Positions 10,566 to 23,839 of a DNA stretch of 64,000 bases are shown here, one piece after another. This stretch comes from Rhyzopertha dominica (taxonomy: Eukaryota; Arthropoda; Insecta; Coleoptera; Bostrichidae), in the NCBI GenBank assembly GCA_025024175.1, contig QCXZ01000137.1, forward strand, positions 8,494,001 through 8,558,000. Direction: 5' to 3'. Positions within the stretch are counted from its first letter, which is position 1; every line of letters starts with the position of its first letter. Made by a program: the position numbers and the translations under genes. The notes under the pieces are model-generated. The model worked only from the letters and a program-made list of their open reading frames with translations. It was not told where the DNA came from and did no database searches.

Positions 10566-13500
10566 CAGCACAAAATTATTCTTTCAAGGTTAAGAGACAG
10601 TCAATTTGATAATAAAAGAATTCCACAACTAAACAGGGCAGTGTGCTTTATTCAAAATAAAGAGGAACTTTTATTATACTTGGTTGCTATTAATACCAAA
10701 CCCAACAAACAATAATTCAGCTAAACAAGATGTGATTTGCTGGCATAAACTTGAAATGCAGATAACGACATAAAAACTATGTGCTAGAGCTCAATAAGTT
10801 GTAGATGATACTCTTAAGCAGGGATTTTTGTAAACTGCTTTTGCAGAAAATGGAGCAGACAGTAAATCAGAACTTTGCACGTCCATTTTGGTAAAACTTG
10901 GTGCTATATTCATGCTAAACAGAGTAGAACATAATTTGATGCAAGACCGAAGCATATTACACGTTTGTAGCAGCAGAAATCTTTGCATCTTTATGTTCTT
11001 TTTAAAAACTGACATCTTTGCTGGATGATTTTTGACAGTGATGTGTATAATGACATCACAGTAAAAAAGAGAATGCGAAACTTAAGCTATTTGAGAAAGA
11101 CACGTTAATAATCGTAATCACCAAGGAATGTTCGGGCAAAACACAATATTATCTTATCTAATGCAATTCCTACAAAAATCATATAAATGGATTTATACGT
11201 TGAACGTTTTTCTATAAGATTAGCATATTATAGCCGCCAGAAAAATAATAATAAAATGTATCTCCAACATGAGATGAATATCAAACGAAGTATGATAAAA
11301 AACACACGCCATCCAAAAGTGGCTTATGACNTTTGGTTCAGATATTTCAAAGCAGATTTAAACTTTTTGGTAGTCCAGTGTTTGAGCCATCCAAGAAGTG
11401 CAAAATCAAGCTTTAACTAGCATTGCCCGACGAAGAATTGGCCCATACCAAAATTTACAAGCGACTTGATTTAGCAGAGCTCAAAAAAAGAATAAACAGA
11501 AGAAGCCAAAGGTAATCCTGAGGTAGAAGTATTCTACTTTGACCACCTGCACAATTACCAAAATTACCACCATGGAATGTATTCTGTCTACACCCTTGGG
11601 TTTATGAATCTTGCATTTGCTCATATTTCTAAACATATGACGTAATAACTGCTATCAAAACTTTAAATGAGACTACGCGTTTTGGAATGTTATATTAAAA
11701 ATATTATTTCTCGGTTAGCTGTGCTGCACAAAAAAAAACTTTAGTCTTATGCAGTACTTCATCACTTTGGTGCATCTGCACGTTCTTAATGCTTAGTACA
11801 TGGCTACCATAAATCGTATGTAAACCATACCGTGCGACAAGTCTTTTGAGATGGTAAAAAGACGTTATACATTTATTGGATTTTCCCTCCACAAGAATAA
11901 TGTGAAGGTATGACCTGTATTAGTGTAATAAGAGTTAATCACTTAAAACCGCAATGCAAGAAGGTGGGTATTAACCTATACCGCAAAAAGTACTCAATAA
12001 TCAAATACAAAGTGATTCTATGTGATCAGCAGCAATTAGCAATTTACTGTTAAAGAACCAATAACAATACCTTCAACATTCTTCATAATACTTAGACACC
12101 CGTTAAAAAGGATAGAGTACGTAGTATGAAAACCTTGAACAGGGTAATAATGTAAATATATTAATAAAATGCTGTTTAAATATGAGCTATCTTATATATA
12201 CAAAACACAAGCTCATTTCTGAAAATAAAAACAAAATTTTGAGCTTAAAGCACTATTCTTAGGAGTTTTATAGTTGCTTGGTCCTTGAATAAGATTTTGA
12301 ATATTTTTTCGTTTTCCCAGAACTAATAAATATAGAGTTGTTTCCTTCTTTCTGTGGGGTCCTTAGTTTGTTGTCTCTAGTAATAGGAGCATGATTACAT
12401 ATGGAATCCTTTGGCTAGATGTTTGTTCATGTTCCATCTAGCTAGTACCAAATTATCACTTTTCGGTCAGAATCTTCATAGAAAGCTAAACAGTTTTCAT
12501 CAAAATATAGGCATCAAAGGAACTACAATTGATGCTTGGATCAACTTTATCCGTATAGACTGAATGCAATTGTTTGATTTGATTTAGCATATAACCTCCT
12601 TTCACGAGGTCTTCTGGTGGTCTGGTTATCTATCTGCAGTATCTTAAATAAACCATGTCAAGGAATAGGTTACTTTGGAGACCACAGTTGTCCCAAAACT
12701 GTGGATCCTGATGAATATTTATAAAACAACCTCCCTGGCCTAAAATCTCGTGATTACTTGAAAGAAGGGCAAATAGTCACCATATATTTCTACCATATCA
12801 TAAAAAATATGTTTTGCAGTGGTACCATATCATCTCCTGCTTAAGTTTTGCTGATTTTGATAAATTTACGAAAAACGCTTAAAATACACGAATAGAGAAG
12901 CTGGTGCTAATAGGGATAAAAAGTAGGTTTTGGAAGACATTAGATGCTTTTACAAGGCAATTTCTACAACGCGACATTTGTTGTTTGGAGTCATCGGCAA
13001 AGTGTTGTTAAGTAAGTAAGTTAAACAACTAGACTGAATTTTTCAAGTATGTTGCTTCAGTAAATATGTTTGTTTATTTTGATATAATTGATAGCATCAT
13101 TTATAACGTTGTTTTATTAATTCTCTCTACATGTAAACAAGGAAATAAGTTGGAAAGAGTTATGATACCTACTACATATGAACGAACTATTTTTACAAAT
13201 ATTACGTAATCCAAAAACAGAATTCTACTTACAGTTTACTTACTACAGAATTTAAAACCTATTATCTTTATAGAAATGTTACGTTGTCAGAGTCGAACAA
13301 AGGATTATATATTTTAAACTTATTACTCAATAAAAATGAAGAGATACGTGTATACCGAGAATTTTAAAGATCTCTTTAAATAAAATCTATTGTAGACCCT
13401 GAAACGAAATGGAAAATGCTTTACGAATTACTACATATTTCAAGTACTTTGATGAATATTTTAGACTGTTCGTGGAAGCTGTATACAATTTAATAAAAAA

Positions 13501-14820
13501 AATTGAAGATCAAACTGAAAAGCTGTAATGCTGTGGATAAAGATTCAAAAGGTGAAATGATAAACGTCTTCAAAAAGAAAATACGACTGACTAAACCGGA
13601 TGTAAGGATGTAGGTTTGAGTCATCTTTGTTTAGTGGTAGTACAAGCTAAATCAGGATTGATAGAAGGTCGATGACGATTAATAATGTTTCAGTCTCTAA
13701 CTGCAATGGCACACAATGTGACAAAACTTTTAGTAGTAACTCGTGTTATCCGCAACCATTCCTTTTATGATTCAGTTGCAACTGACACACACGGTTGATA
13801 ATTAAAAAGTGCTGGCGATTCACAATGAGCGACTGAAAATATTCTCCGATAGTGTTTTTTCCGTTTTCATCCGAATGGAACCAATTCGTCGTAAACAATT
13901 CTAGCACTTAAAACAATTAACAATTTTGATTTACAGGCTTGCGGCAAAGCTGCGATTATTGCAATTGCTCAAGCATGAGAAAAAGTACGTAGTTCATGTA
14001 GATATGTGTACTAACCGCAAATACTGCGTTTTATGTGGATGCGTGTTGCGTAATTATGTGTTCTGGAGGAAGTTTCAACTACTGTATAAACATCCAATAA
14101 ATTAATAAATTAATATGGGTTGTGTCGATAATATCCAGGCGAAATGGAATGACGAACTGAAAAATATATGCAAACACTACTTTATTTCCTCAACTTTGTA
14201 AATGATCCTATGTCAGCATTTACCCTGCAGCAGTGTACAAGTTTTTATAAAGATAATTAATCCACGTTCAATAAAAACAGATTTTATACCTTGAAAACAC
14301 TTTTATGGTTAATGGCAGCATAATATGTTTATCCCATCAGCTATTACATGTGTTTTTCAATTGTTTAACTACAGTTAGAATTCACTGATCACTACGGTCA
14401 TTTTAATGTTCACATGTGTCGCTATCCCGGTTTTTCTACAGTCTCAAAACATTAATTTGGTTTTCGTAACAGTGAGAATAAATGTTAACATGCATCTTTA
14501 CGGTTAAGTAACAGTTTAAAAATTACTTCTGCCGATGGGATTCACAAGAATGACTCAGAGGCTACCTCTGCTAGGTGGATACCCGGTAAATTTGCATATA
14601 CATGTAGTCGCGCGCCAGATACAAAATGTTTACAACGCACCTGAAGACTATTGCGATCTGGTGTAACACCGAACAAATCACTAGTCCACGGCAAATCGTG
14701 AGTGTGTTCAGTTATGACGAGATACATTTTGACGCGTGCGATTAATAGTATTTATTGCAACTTCGGCTGGTAATTGATATAAGTGGCTTGCCAACTTCGA
14801 TGTGCACCGTAGTGGCGAAG
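10566..14820. other. Intergenic between protease genes 1 and 2
   Basis: AATAAA at 10611-10616, 46 bases after the stop of gene 1, is a good polyadenylation signal. The rest holds only short open frames without recognisable similarity and one N at 11332. TATAAG at 14778-14783, 38 bases before the ATG of gene 2, is a weak TATA candidate. Confidence 0.5.
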
Positions 14821-17800
14821 ATGTCTGGCAAGACGCTAACGGTTAGTTTTTTGGGGTCCCTCTGTGTTTTTATGTATGTGTTGTTGGTTGATAATGCTTC
14901 AGGTGAGTAAATTGGGAAACTAACAAAAAAGACCTTCTTTTATAAATGAAACTAATTTTTGTCTACATAGAAAGTTGTAATTATTATTATGTATTATGTT
15001 CCACGTTACAAATAAAAAAACGTGTACTTTCTAATTTCACATTCATATTATTTTTCTTTTACCAGTATAATATACGTCACAAAAAACACTCGCAAACATT
15101 TCGCTAAGCAAATTTTAGTGATGTCTTATCATTTTACTTTTTAGAGACGAGGAAAAAGTATGCCGAGGTCGAAAATTGTACCCCAGTTTTTTAATTTCCT
15201 ATGGAATCAGGGGTGCTAATATTGTTTACAGAACCCTAGTGAATGGCATAGGAGATTTGATAGTAAAAGTGCTTCATGTCATCACTTCGGTACGTTTAAG
15301 TTTGTTTGAACATATTGGTCACTTTCTAGTTATCAATTGTGACATTATGTGAAAAAAATTTGTTATTTGAGTATTACTTCTTGGCATTATAGCTTATAAA
15401 CCTCTTGTATCTTGTGTGATCCAGATGAGGCAATTATTTCATCATTGTTATAAAAAGACTTTCCACTGAAAAGTGTCTTTTTCCAATACGGCGCTTATAA
15501 GAAAAAAAAACTTGATGATGATGACTCGTTACCAAAAGCCGTAATAAATTTGTAAATAAGTGCCTTAGTAACGCACATTCCGTATTTCAATCCAATGTCT
15601 ATTGTAGTTACAAGTAAAAAACAAAAATTTTAGCTTTTTCTTAAATTGCTTTGAAAAGTGCAGGGTGTTGTCCCATTGCCATTTCTGCATTATACATATT
15701 TTATTTTAAAGCTATAGCCAAGTTTTGAATGTAGATTAAAAGAAAACTCTAAGGACATTTTTGATAGATCTGTTTATTATATTCCAGTAGCGTATACACT
15801 CGAATGTTTTTAGGCGGGGATCACATTTTCGAGATATAACAAAATCTTGCATTTTGAAATTGAAAGGCTTTGCTATTGTTGAAAAGACCTATAATGCTAG
15901 GTTTATTTTCAATTATTCTGGTATAATTACAATTCCTTCTAATAACTAAACAAGATTTTTTGTTTATATCCAAGAGGCTATGGAACAATCTTAAGTACTA
16001 ATTTTAGTTTAAATAAAATTTAAAGAAAACATATACCTGTTTGTGTACGTACTTAACAATCGTCTATGTACTCATGCAATTCTTTTGACAGTGTTGAATG
16101 TTGTCATCCAACTAATCAAAACCATTGTCAGTTTGGAAATAAGTAGCTATACATAGCTCCATCTTGGCTCCAAACATGAAACATGATTTATTATTAAAAA
16201 TATTGGAATAATAAAAGTATTATTAAAAATAAGCCTAACGCTTTATATTTTTCTTAATCAGGGAAAATAGGTTTTTCGACTATACCAAAGCCTACTATGG
16301 TTTTCATAAAAAAATTGTAGGTTTGTGCCATATCGAGAATGCCACGTGTTTCAAAATATCAATATTAATTTTTAAAAATGTATTTATACATTCAAGCAAA
16401 ATACTGAGAACTGAAAAAATGTTATGTTATTGAAAATAATAATAATGGCAATGGTACAGTTCAATTCACAATAAAAAGGTAAAGCTTTAATTTACAAACC
16501 GCAACTCTCTGGTATAAATAGTTACCGATATGCTCCGCAATTACAGCGAAAGTGGAACACCCTGTAAAACAAATAATAGTAATTTCTTTTTGGGTTCTTA
16601 AAGGTTACAAGAATTTTCATCTTTGACTTTATTTAATTGATTCTCTGTCTCTTAGCGAAAGAAATAAGACTGCATGGGTTTCAACAAAAAACTACATTTG
16701 AATTTGAATTACCATAACACTACAACTTCTCTGTCTTATATTTCAAATTTCTGTTTATATCGAATAAAAACAAAAATTTTAGGGAACAACTGATGAAGTA
16801 CCTATTGCATTCTTGAAATCCTCAATCAAAATCCAAAGATGCATTAGCAGTACAATTTTTTCATCCAAAGTTTGTAGACCTATAGATTAATACGAATGTT
16901 ATACTAATACAGCATTAGCTTATTATGGACCCTTCATAGTATTTTGCTTACTTTATATTCAATACGACGTTCTTTCTTATTTTCTTTATGGTCACGGCGT
17001 TTTTGGGATTAAATAAATTAATTTAAATATATGCTAAATGTTCAGAATGAGTTATTATTTGAAATTTCTTTAATTTAATATTGCCCAACAGTTACCCAAT
17101 TACAGGACAGAATACAGATTGAAAAGAAAAATAAATAATATTGATTCGTTATAACTTATACACTTATCGGTCAAAGTTACTGCACATTATGTTGACTGGT
17201 GACGCTCCAATACAATTTATCCTACTGGCTTTATAGTAAAAAGTAGTACTATGCCTAGATGCAATTCGAGATACAATAAAATTTATTTTAGACAGCAGTT
17301 CAGCACAGTCAACTCCATTATGTAACAAACCATACAACACTGGAACAGTCATTCTAATACTGCGGTTCAGTATGCATGCACTGAGGGGCTGCTTCATTTG
17401 TAAATAATCTAGTGTTTCTTAAATTGAAATCAAGTATATTTCACGCTGATGCAATGATGTCATTTATGTTTGTGAAATTTAAAAGGTGTATTAAAAACAC
17501 ACCTAAGTCTTTGATCTCCCATACTCTGCATAAATCTCCTTCATTCAACTGATAATTAAGGGTCAGGAGTTTTATTTACGTGAATATGATGCGATACATT
17601 TAAGCCTAATTGATTCTCATTACATCACTAAGATAAATCAGAAAGCATATTTTGCAATCGTAAATAGTCATCTATGGTACAGGCCGTAAGGAAAAATTTA
17701 AATCATCCGCAAACAAAAGGCAAGGTACATTGACACTACTTATGTCATCTATTAAAATACAAAACAACAAAGCCCCCAAACTGGAGTCTCGTGGAACTAC

Positions 17801-20800
17801 AAATGTGGCCGTGAAATCATAGGATCGAAAACCACCATACAGAACGTCCTGTCAATTAGATAGGCCACAAGAAAATTTAAAAAATCTGGTAGTTGTACCA
17901 AAGTTATCAAGTTTGGTTAGAAGAGCATTGCGATCAAACCAATCAAAAGCTTTCTGGAAGTCGGTACCTATATATAGCATCCATTTGACCATTGCTGTTA
18001 AGAACTTCAGTAGTAAGTTAAAAAACAATAGCTAAATTAGTGGCGGTTCATATTTGAACGTATGTTGCTGTAGTAGTAGGATTTGTACAAAAAATCAATT
18101 TCTAACTAACTAAAAACTTGCATTTCAGGTATGATTGATGTTAACCGCTTCGAACACTTCGCCTGCGTATCCATCAAGAACTGCCCATATTTGCTCAAAC
18201 TAATCGCTCCAGACATTCCACAAAGTACAAAAAAGTTCTTGAGGGACTCACGCTGTGAGTACACAGATTTCCCAAGGGTGTGGTGTGAAGTCAACAGCAT
18301 CGTCAAGGACTGCATCACCACCAACCACCGAAAAGGTACGTCATTGGACTTGATAACTTCAAAATTAATGCTTCGTAACACTACAGGTTCTTGTATTCCA
18401 TTCGAGCAATGCACCTATGCAAACGGAAGACCAAGTGCTGATTACGATGTCTGCGACTATACGGAGGCCTTCGGTTCCCATACGTGTTGTGCCTTCAACG
18501 AAGAAATTCGAAGGCAAGACCTGCAACTTCCGAAGCCAGAAAATGGAGAGTGTGGATTCCATCCCACGGGTGTAAAAATTTTTGGTGGGCAAGAGGCAGA
18601 ACTTGATGAATTTCCCTGGATGGCAATCCTGCAGTACTCTTCGCCAAAAGGAATGCAACAACTGTGCTCTGGGAGTCTCATAAACCAGAGATATGTGATA
18701 ACGGCTGCTCATTGCATCGAAAGTAACCTGTAAGAAGCTGCAATCTTTAATTTTCTTTGTTATTATTTCACACTTTGCAGTCATAGCGTGGTTTTGGGGG
18801 AATACGACACCAGAAACAGAACTGACTGTTTTGGTCTTTATTGTGCTCCCCCACCAGTGGTTATGAGAATAGCTACTGTCATTCTTCATCCGCAATGGCG
18901 CACTGGTAGGATTGGTAACGACATAGCCCTGTTGAAGCTTGACAGAGAAGTGCAATATACAGGTATGTACGTTAGATTGATTTAATAAGAATAACGTATT
19001 ACTTTCTAGAATTCATTAGGCCGATCTGCTTACCAAAAGAGGAAATGGGAATAGCCAATTCAGAAGGACTACTCATAGCCGGATGGGGTAAAACCGACAA
19101 TCCGATTTTTCGAAAAATACACGGTAAGAGTAGACGCATTGGTGATGAGGAAAACACCTACGAGATCATCTACTGACTTATTTTTACTATCTAAAGAAAA
19201 CCAAAAACAAATAAGCAAAGTTACTAAATTGTTTTTGGTTTTAGTAATAAATACAAATTCGGCAAAAAGCTGAAACAGCCGAATTTTAACTTGAAGAAGA
19301 ACCAACTTTCAATTTGGTGTCAAAATTATTTCCGCATGCCCAGAGAATACACGAATGTTAATACGAAGTGGAGAACACATCATTTTAAAGCTGCTTTTAA
19401 AATTCCTTTAAAAAACCGCGAAATTGTCTAAATCTCGTTAACACCAACTGTTAACCAGGAACACCCTCGTTCAAATTGACTTTAAATCTGTGGTTACATC
19501 AAGACTGTTAGCTGTTAGTTATAAATTCGTCTTTCATTGACGAACCACAAAAAATGTTGAGTGCATAGATAGATTCTTAAGTATTACAGGTATTGTTAAT
19601 AAGATACAAGCAGCTTTAACTCTGAAGTGCAAATTAATATCTAAAAGTCAAATACAGTTAACTGGTACAACAGTAGATTGCTACCAATGAGATATAATCT
19701 CACATTTTTACATGAACTGAAATAGTCAAATCCTGGTCCTAAGGAATTTGTCTATTATCATCCTACATATCGGAAATACTATCGTGCTGAAATATTTAAA
19801 TAAAATAATTTAGCAAATGATAAATTCTTATCTGAAAGCTCCAACTTATTTATGAAAAGTGCTTGGTCTCTTATAAAGTCCAATCGAGGAAATTCCAAAT
19901 CGCAGGTAATTTCTAAAAACTTAAAACCAAATGACCTTAACAATTATTTTGCTTCCGTACCAGAAACCATAACAGAAAATATTCCACCAAGTAATAAAAC
20001 CTTGCCAATTTGTAGCAAAAACAAAATGGGATCTCATTTGATTTTGAGGAAACAACTTATAATTAACTACGTGACGTAATTTGTGAGACGAAGAGAACTT
20101 CCAAAGATACGTTATAAATATCAACTTTATTAAATGTATCAAGAACCTGATAATCACTGCATTGACAAAACTTAGCAATAAAGGACGCATCGTTTCCTAA
20201 ATGCTTCAAAATAGCTTAATTAATACCACTGTTTAAGAAAAGGAGCCAAAACTTGCCATATCGGTTGATATCGACTGATATCGATTGTGCCTACTATTGG
20301 CATGATAATAGAAAAGGTCCTATTTAAGCAATTCATACATTTTGCGGAACATTACACCTTTTTATACAAGAATCAATTTGGCTACCAAATTAGCTATTCG
20401 TGAACTATTTCAGGGAACCATTGAAGGAATGGAAAATAACAAATAAGCTTGGGGAACTTTTTTTGACCTAAACAAAGCGGTTTAACTGTGCTATTCCTGC
20501 TAAACTTATTAAACATTTGGAACCTTAATTCTCATCCTTAAAACTCATTGAACGCTATTTGAGTGAAAGAAAACAGGTTACTTATTACAACGGCGCCGGC
20601 GGTAGATCTGATTAAAGGTCAATAAAATACGGCGTACCTCAGGGTTCTGTATTGGGCCCTTTATTGGTTTTATTCTATATACATGACATATTTGACAATG
20701 TCACATCCAATAATTAGATATTATTTTTGGACGACACGAGGACTTTCAATACAACATCCAGTTTGGATACTTTAATCTCATCTATGAACAAGGCGCACTT

Positions 20801-22114
20801 AAAAATTAAACATTTGTTTGAGGATATTAAAACACAGTCAAATGAAGGCAAGTCCAAGAGCTCATATCTTCAACTAAAAATCTTGAATTTCAATTGCTAA
20901 AANAATATAAAGTTCTTGGGTGTGAACGCAGACTATGATTTAACATTTGAAACACATATAACAGGAGTTTGTGGGATATTGTCAANANCCGATTGTTTGA
21001 TGCACATGCTGGTTAATGTGATATAGACGGAGTACTACTCTCTGTTTCAGAGTGTGATGTCTTTTGGTTTGTTGATTTAGGGTCATAGTAGTCATGCTAA
21101 AAAGATTTTTTCTCTGCAAAGAAAAGTAGATACAATTATAGCTAGTTTCGGATAACGAGGTGGCGCTAAAGACGCATTTATAAATGAACAAATAACTATA
21201 TATTCTACAGGTTAATGTATATACAAAATAATATAACAAACTTCATAAAATGTTCAGAGAGACATCAAATCAACACACGTGGCAAGGGAAGATTAATTAT
21301 TATTAAGTCCTCTCAGACTTGAAAGGAGCAGGCACGCATACACTTAATGGTCCAGAATACTTCAATAGGTTTGGCCATTACATTACGGCCTTGCCTTGAA
21401 GGGAGCTTATTATACTTACGTAGCTCATATTAATTTTAAGCATAATGTGTGTTAATCCTTATATTTGTTGTGCATCAGAATTTTAATTCCCATTATTTTT
21501 TAAAGAACTACATTAGATGCATTTTCAATCTTTAAGTATTTTACATTTACCCTTAATTTTCAAATGACTTCTGACTTTATGTGTAAGTTTATTCTACGGT
21601 GCTATTGCGGCTTTAATACCTATTGGTAAAGAGTACGTATTTGTTCATGTTTAAGTAACCCAATTCTGATGAACCATAACTATATATATTCTAATACCAT
21701 ATCATGAAAATCACTGAAAATTTTTACTGGGGGTCAAATTTCACTACCCCACAAGCGAAAGGGCTTCCGCCTCGCTCTTGACGAGGATTCTAAGATGTAG
21801 TTGTCTACTTCTTGTTTTCAGAAAAGAGAAGCCCAGTGAAAATGAAGGCTGAAGTGAGACGAACATACTGTCCGGCGAATCCATTCCTGGAAAACGTACA
21901 GAATGTAGTTTGCGCCGGTGGAAATGGTAGGGACATATGCAGCGGCGATTCTGGAGGACCACTCATGTTTGGAAGAGTCATCAGTGGGGATTACCTGTTG
22001 TTTTTGGGAGGAATCGTTTCCTTCGGACTTTCGAGGTGTGGAGATTTACCCAGTGTGTACACGTACGTTCCATCTTACATGGATTGGATTTTGGAGACGG
22101 TACAAAACAACTAA
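14821..22114 (+). CDS. CLIP-domain serine protease, two CLIP domains (gene 2)
   Basis: Exons 14821-14902, 18129-18335, 18387-18729, 18781-18962, 19010-19123, 21822-22114; the phases close to 406 residues plus stop. Signal peptide 1-27. CLIP1 has only four Cys (40, 46, 70, 80); the usual first Cys is absent and the fifth is Trp79. CLIP2 has all six (89, 99, 105, 119, 130, 131). Linker Cys152, activation site K160|IFGG, then an S1 domain with His205, Asp258, Ser353 and Asp347 in the pocket (trypsin-like). A 51-nt intron (18336-18386) splits CLIP2 between its first two Cys and is in frame without stops. Relative to gene 3, about eight extra residues precede the last intron. Introns 2 and 5 carry LINE remnants. 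It is probably a secreted immune or developmental cascade protease; the exact role is not deducible. Confidence 0.88.
15661..16564. repeat. Possible MITE with CAGGGTGTT ends
   Basis: CAGGGTGTT at 15661 and its reverse complement AACACCCTG ending at 16564 are 904 bp apart inside intron 1 of gene 2. Similarity beyond these nine bases is poor. TA is present only on the right side, so this may be chance or a decayed Tc1/mariner-type element. Confidence 0.3.
17110..18040 (-). mobile_element. LINE reverse transcriptase remnant
   Basis: On the - strand, 18040-17690 encodes TDFQKAFDW, then SLGALLFCILIDDI and LLFADDLNF, the RT catalytic FADD motif. Then 17397-17164 encodes a C-terminal segment ending in ASPVNIMCSNFD, of a kind common at the ends of insect non-LTR ORF2 proteins. 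Stops and frame changes show a dead copy inside intron 1 of gene 2, 90 bp before an exon. Confidence 0.75.
19700..21420 (+). mobile_element. LINE (Jockey/CR1-like) ORF2 remnant
   Basis: A degenerate non-LTR ORF2 inside intron 5 of gene 2. In several frames one can read FKSAW.LIKSNRG-like and LNNYFASVPETI, then FLYKNQFGY, FFDLNKA, VPQGSVLGPL (frame-broken), KVLGVNADYDLTFETHITGV, FQSVMSFGL, LQRKVD and RLERSRHAYTLNGPEYFNR. This is the RT-to-C-terminus order of Jockey-like LINEs. Many stops and frameshifts and several Ns. Exact ends not determined. Confidence 0.75.
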
Positions 22115-22673
22115 AAGAAGAAAGACTGACAGTTTTCCGGAAGCTGAAGAAACAAGGGGTCACTAGATTTTTATTTACTCAGGAAGAATAACTTTATTAT
22201 TATCATACCATTTTTCATGTCGGAAAGAATTAGTATAAATCAAGTTAGTATTGTAGTTGATATAGTGGAGATCTCATTTTACAAATGTAAGCGTGATTAA
22301 TATTATAATTTTGTGCAATATATATGTACTTAAATGACTAAAATGTAGGTAATTAGTCTCCTGATTGTAGAAACCACATTAATAATTTATCTTGGTCAGT
22401 TTGATACAGCTATGAAATATACGTTCTTGCTAGGTAGCAAATTAAAACAGTAAAGAAATTTATAAAGAATTTTGCGATACTTTTGGATCAAACTGTATTA
22501 GATAACTCCCTTATTAGAGATCCAGGCATGTTCAGAGTACATGAGACACGGATAAAAAAAAAACTTGTTTTAGTTAGTATGGTAGGATTATTAAGAAATA
22601 CGCAATGCATGTCAGTGCGAGCCGTCGGCCTCGTCATTATTTCCGAACTGCCAATTTCATCTGTATTATCTTA

Positions 22674-22901
22674 TTATCTATCTAAATCGTTTCCAAACTG
22701 AATCTTATCCACTACTTCAGCTGTTAATGGTATAAAATATTTGTAATCATAATCTTTTAGTACAGAAAGTCCTAGAGCTCTGACATCCGAGAAGGCATCA
22801 TTCATAAATTTTATAATTTCTATATATGTTTCTTCATTGATTGGTATACAGCTTCCTAATATATGAGATGTTTTGTTTGATATTCTTGGAAGTACAACAA
22901 T
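22674..22901 (-). pseudogene. Unidentified coding fragment, - strand copy
   Basis: A 75-codon open stretch on the - strand, bounded by stops on both sides, contains SHILGSCIPINEETYIEI and LSVLKDYDYKYFIPLT. A related stretch occurs on the + strand at 23021-23179 (LPILKDYDYKCPVPLT). The resemblance of two independent copies suggests pieces of a repeated protein-coding element. I do not recognise the family. Confidence 0.4.
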
Positions 22902-23020
22902 CTAATAGTTTTCATATGGACATATCACTGCAAATTTAAAAAAATAAAAAAAACTTAAAAAAGCTGATCTGACATATCACTGTACCAGATGTTTTATTTC
23001 CCAGAAACGATGCCATCTAG

Positions 23021-23378
23021 AATGCCACAACTTTCGGACTCCCTATACTGAAAGATTATGATTACAAATGTCCCGTACCATTAACACTTGGAGTAGCGTA
23101 TGAGTTAGTAAATAAATTAGATAGCGAAGACATCAGCCAGAGTATAATTGGACCTGAAATGGAAGCTACAAATGAATAATGTTCATCACAAATACAGATG
23201 AATTTAGTAGTTCTGAAAATATGGACGACCATTTACTAAAGAATTTGTCTGTGCTTTCTTTAATATCTAAAAAACTTTCGATAATAAATTATGCTGAGTG
23301 TAATATTAAACTAGAGGAAAGTAGTCCATTAAAGAGTGTAACGGATGGATCAAATAATGTGATGGTAGTGAAAAATTA
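23021..23378 (+). pseudogene. Unidentified coding fragment, + strand copy
   Basis: Open from 23021 to the stop at 23177-23179, with LPILKDYDYKCPVPLT followed by GVAYELVNKLDS, related to the - strand copy at 22674-22901. A second frame begins at the overlapping ATG (23179) and runs 66 codons, rich in Ser/Asn/Lys. This could be a frameshifted continuation. Function unknown. Confidence 0.35.
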
Positions 23379-23839
23379 ATCTTTATGTTGGTTGCTACGA
23401 AAATGTAGATGGTGCTTAAGTAATGATCGCCTTTAACGGGTAAGAGAAGCTGCAGTATAAAGCACATAAAGATATATAAATCTATGACTACTACACAACC
23501 ATACATAACATGTGGCGAAATTTCTATTGGGGAATGATGTCTGATAATTAAAAAATGAAACAGAGACAAGTTCTCTTAGGTTTTATTCTTAGCTATTTCT
23601 ATTTAATAGGAATATGATCTAATTTCCAAGCCCTTAGGTGGTCCCTGCACATTTTCTAAACCTATTTTGAACTGCAACGGCCTTACAATACCTGAGAAAG
23701 TGTTAATTTTTATTCGGTTTTAATGTTTAGTACTATTATTCCTAGTTTACCATGTTTACTAAATAAAAGTATGCATTTGCTTTTTTAAATGAATTATGTT
23801 ATTCGTTTGACCTTTTTTTATTAACTAACTTTGTATATA

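Larger units (their letters stand above)
22115..23837. other. Intergenic between gene 2 and the mariner element
   Basis: No AATAAA close behind gene 2; the nearest related signal is ATTAAA at 22440-22445. It holds the inverted pair of unidentified coding fragments listed separately and otherwise nothing I recognise. Confidence 0.4.

Noticed and set aside
14542..14727. - strand frame just upstream of gene 2
   Set aside because: Short, no motif; probably chance.
15145..15186. Possible micro-exon of gene 2 (reading ..AEVENCTP) that would supply a first Cys to CLIP1
   Set aside because: The phase needs the exon to end at 15186, but the next bases are TT, not a GT donor. Using the GT one base earlier breaks the frame. 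Exon 1 joins exon 18129 correctly without it.
19087..19124. Earlier donor in exon 5 of gene 2 (GGATGGG|GTAAAA)
   Set aside because: It keeps phase but deletes the conserved Gly-Lys-Thr after the GW motif; the donor at 19124 matches the paralogues better.
22000..22191. Several overlapping open frames at the 3' end of gene 2
   Set aside because: Shadows of the protease last exon in other frames.
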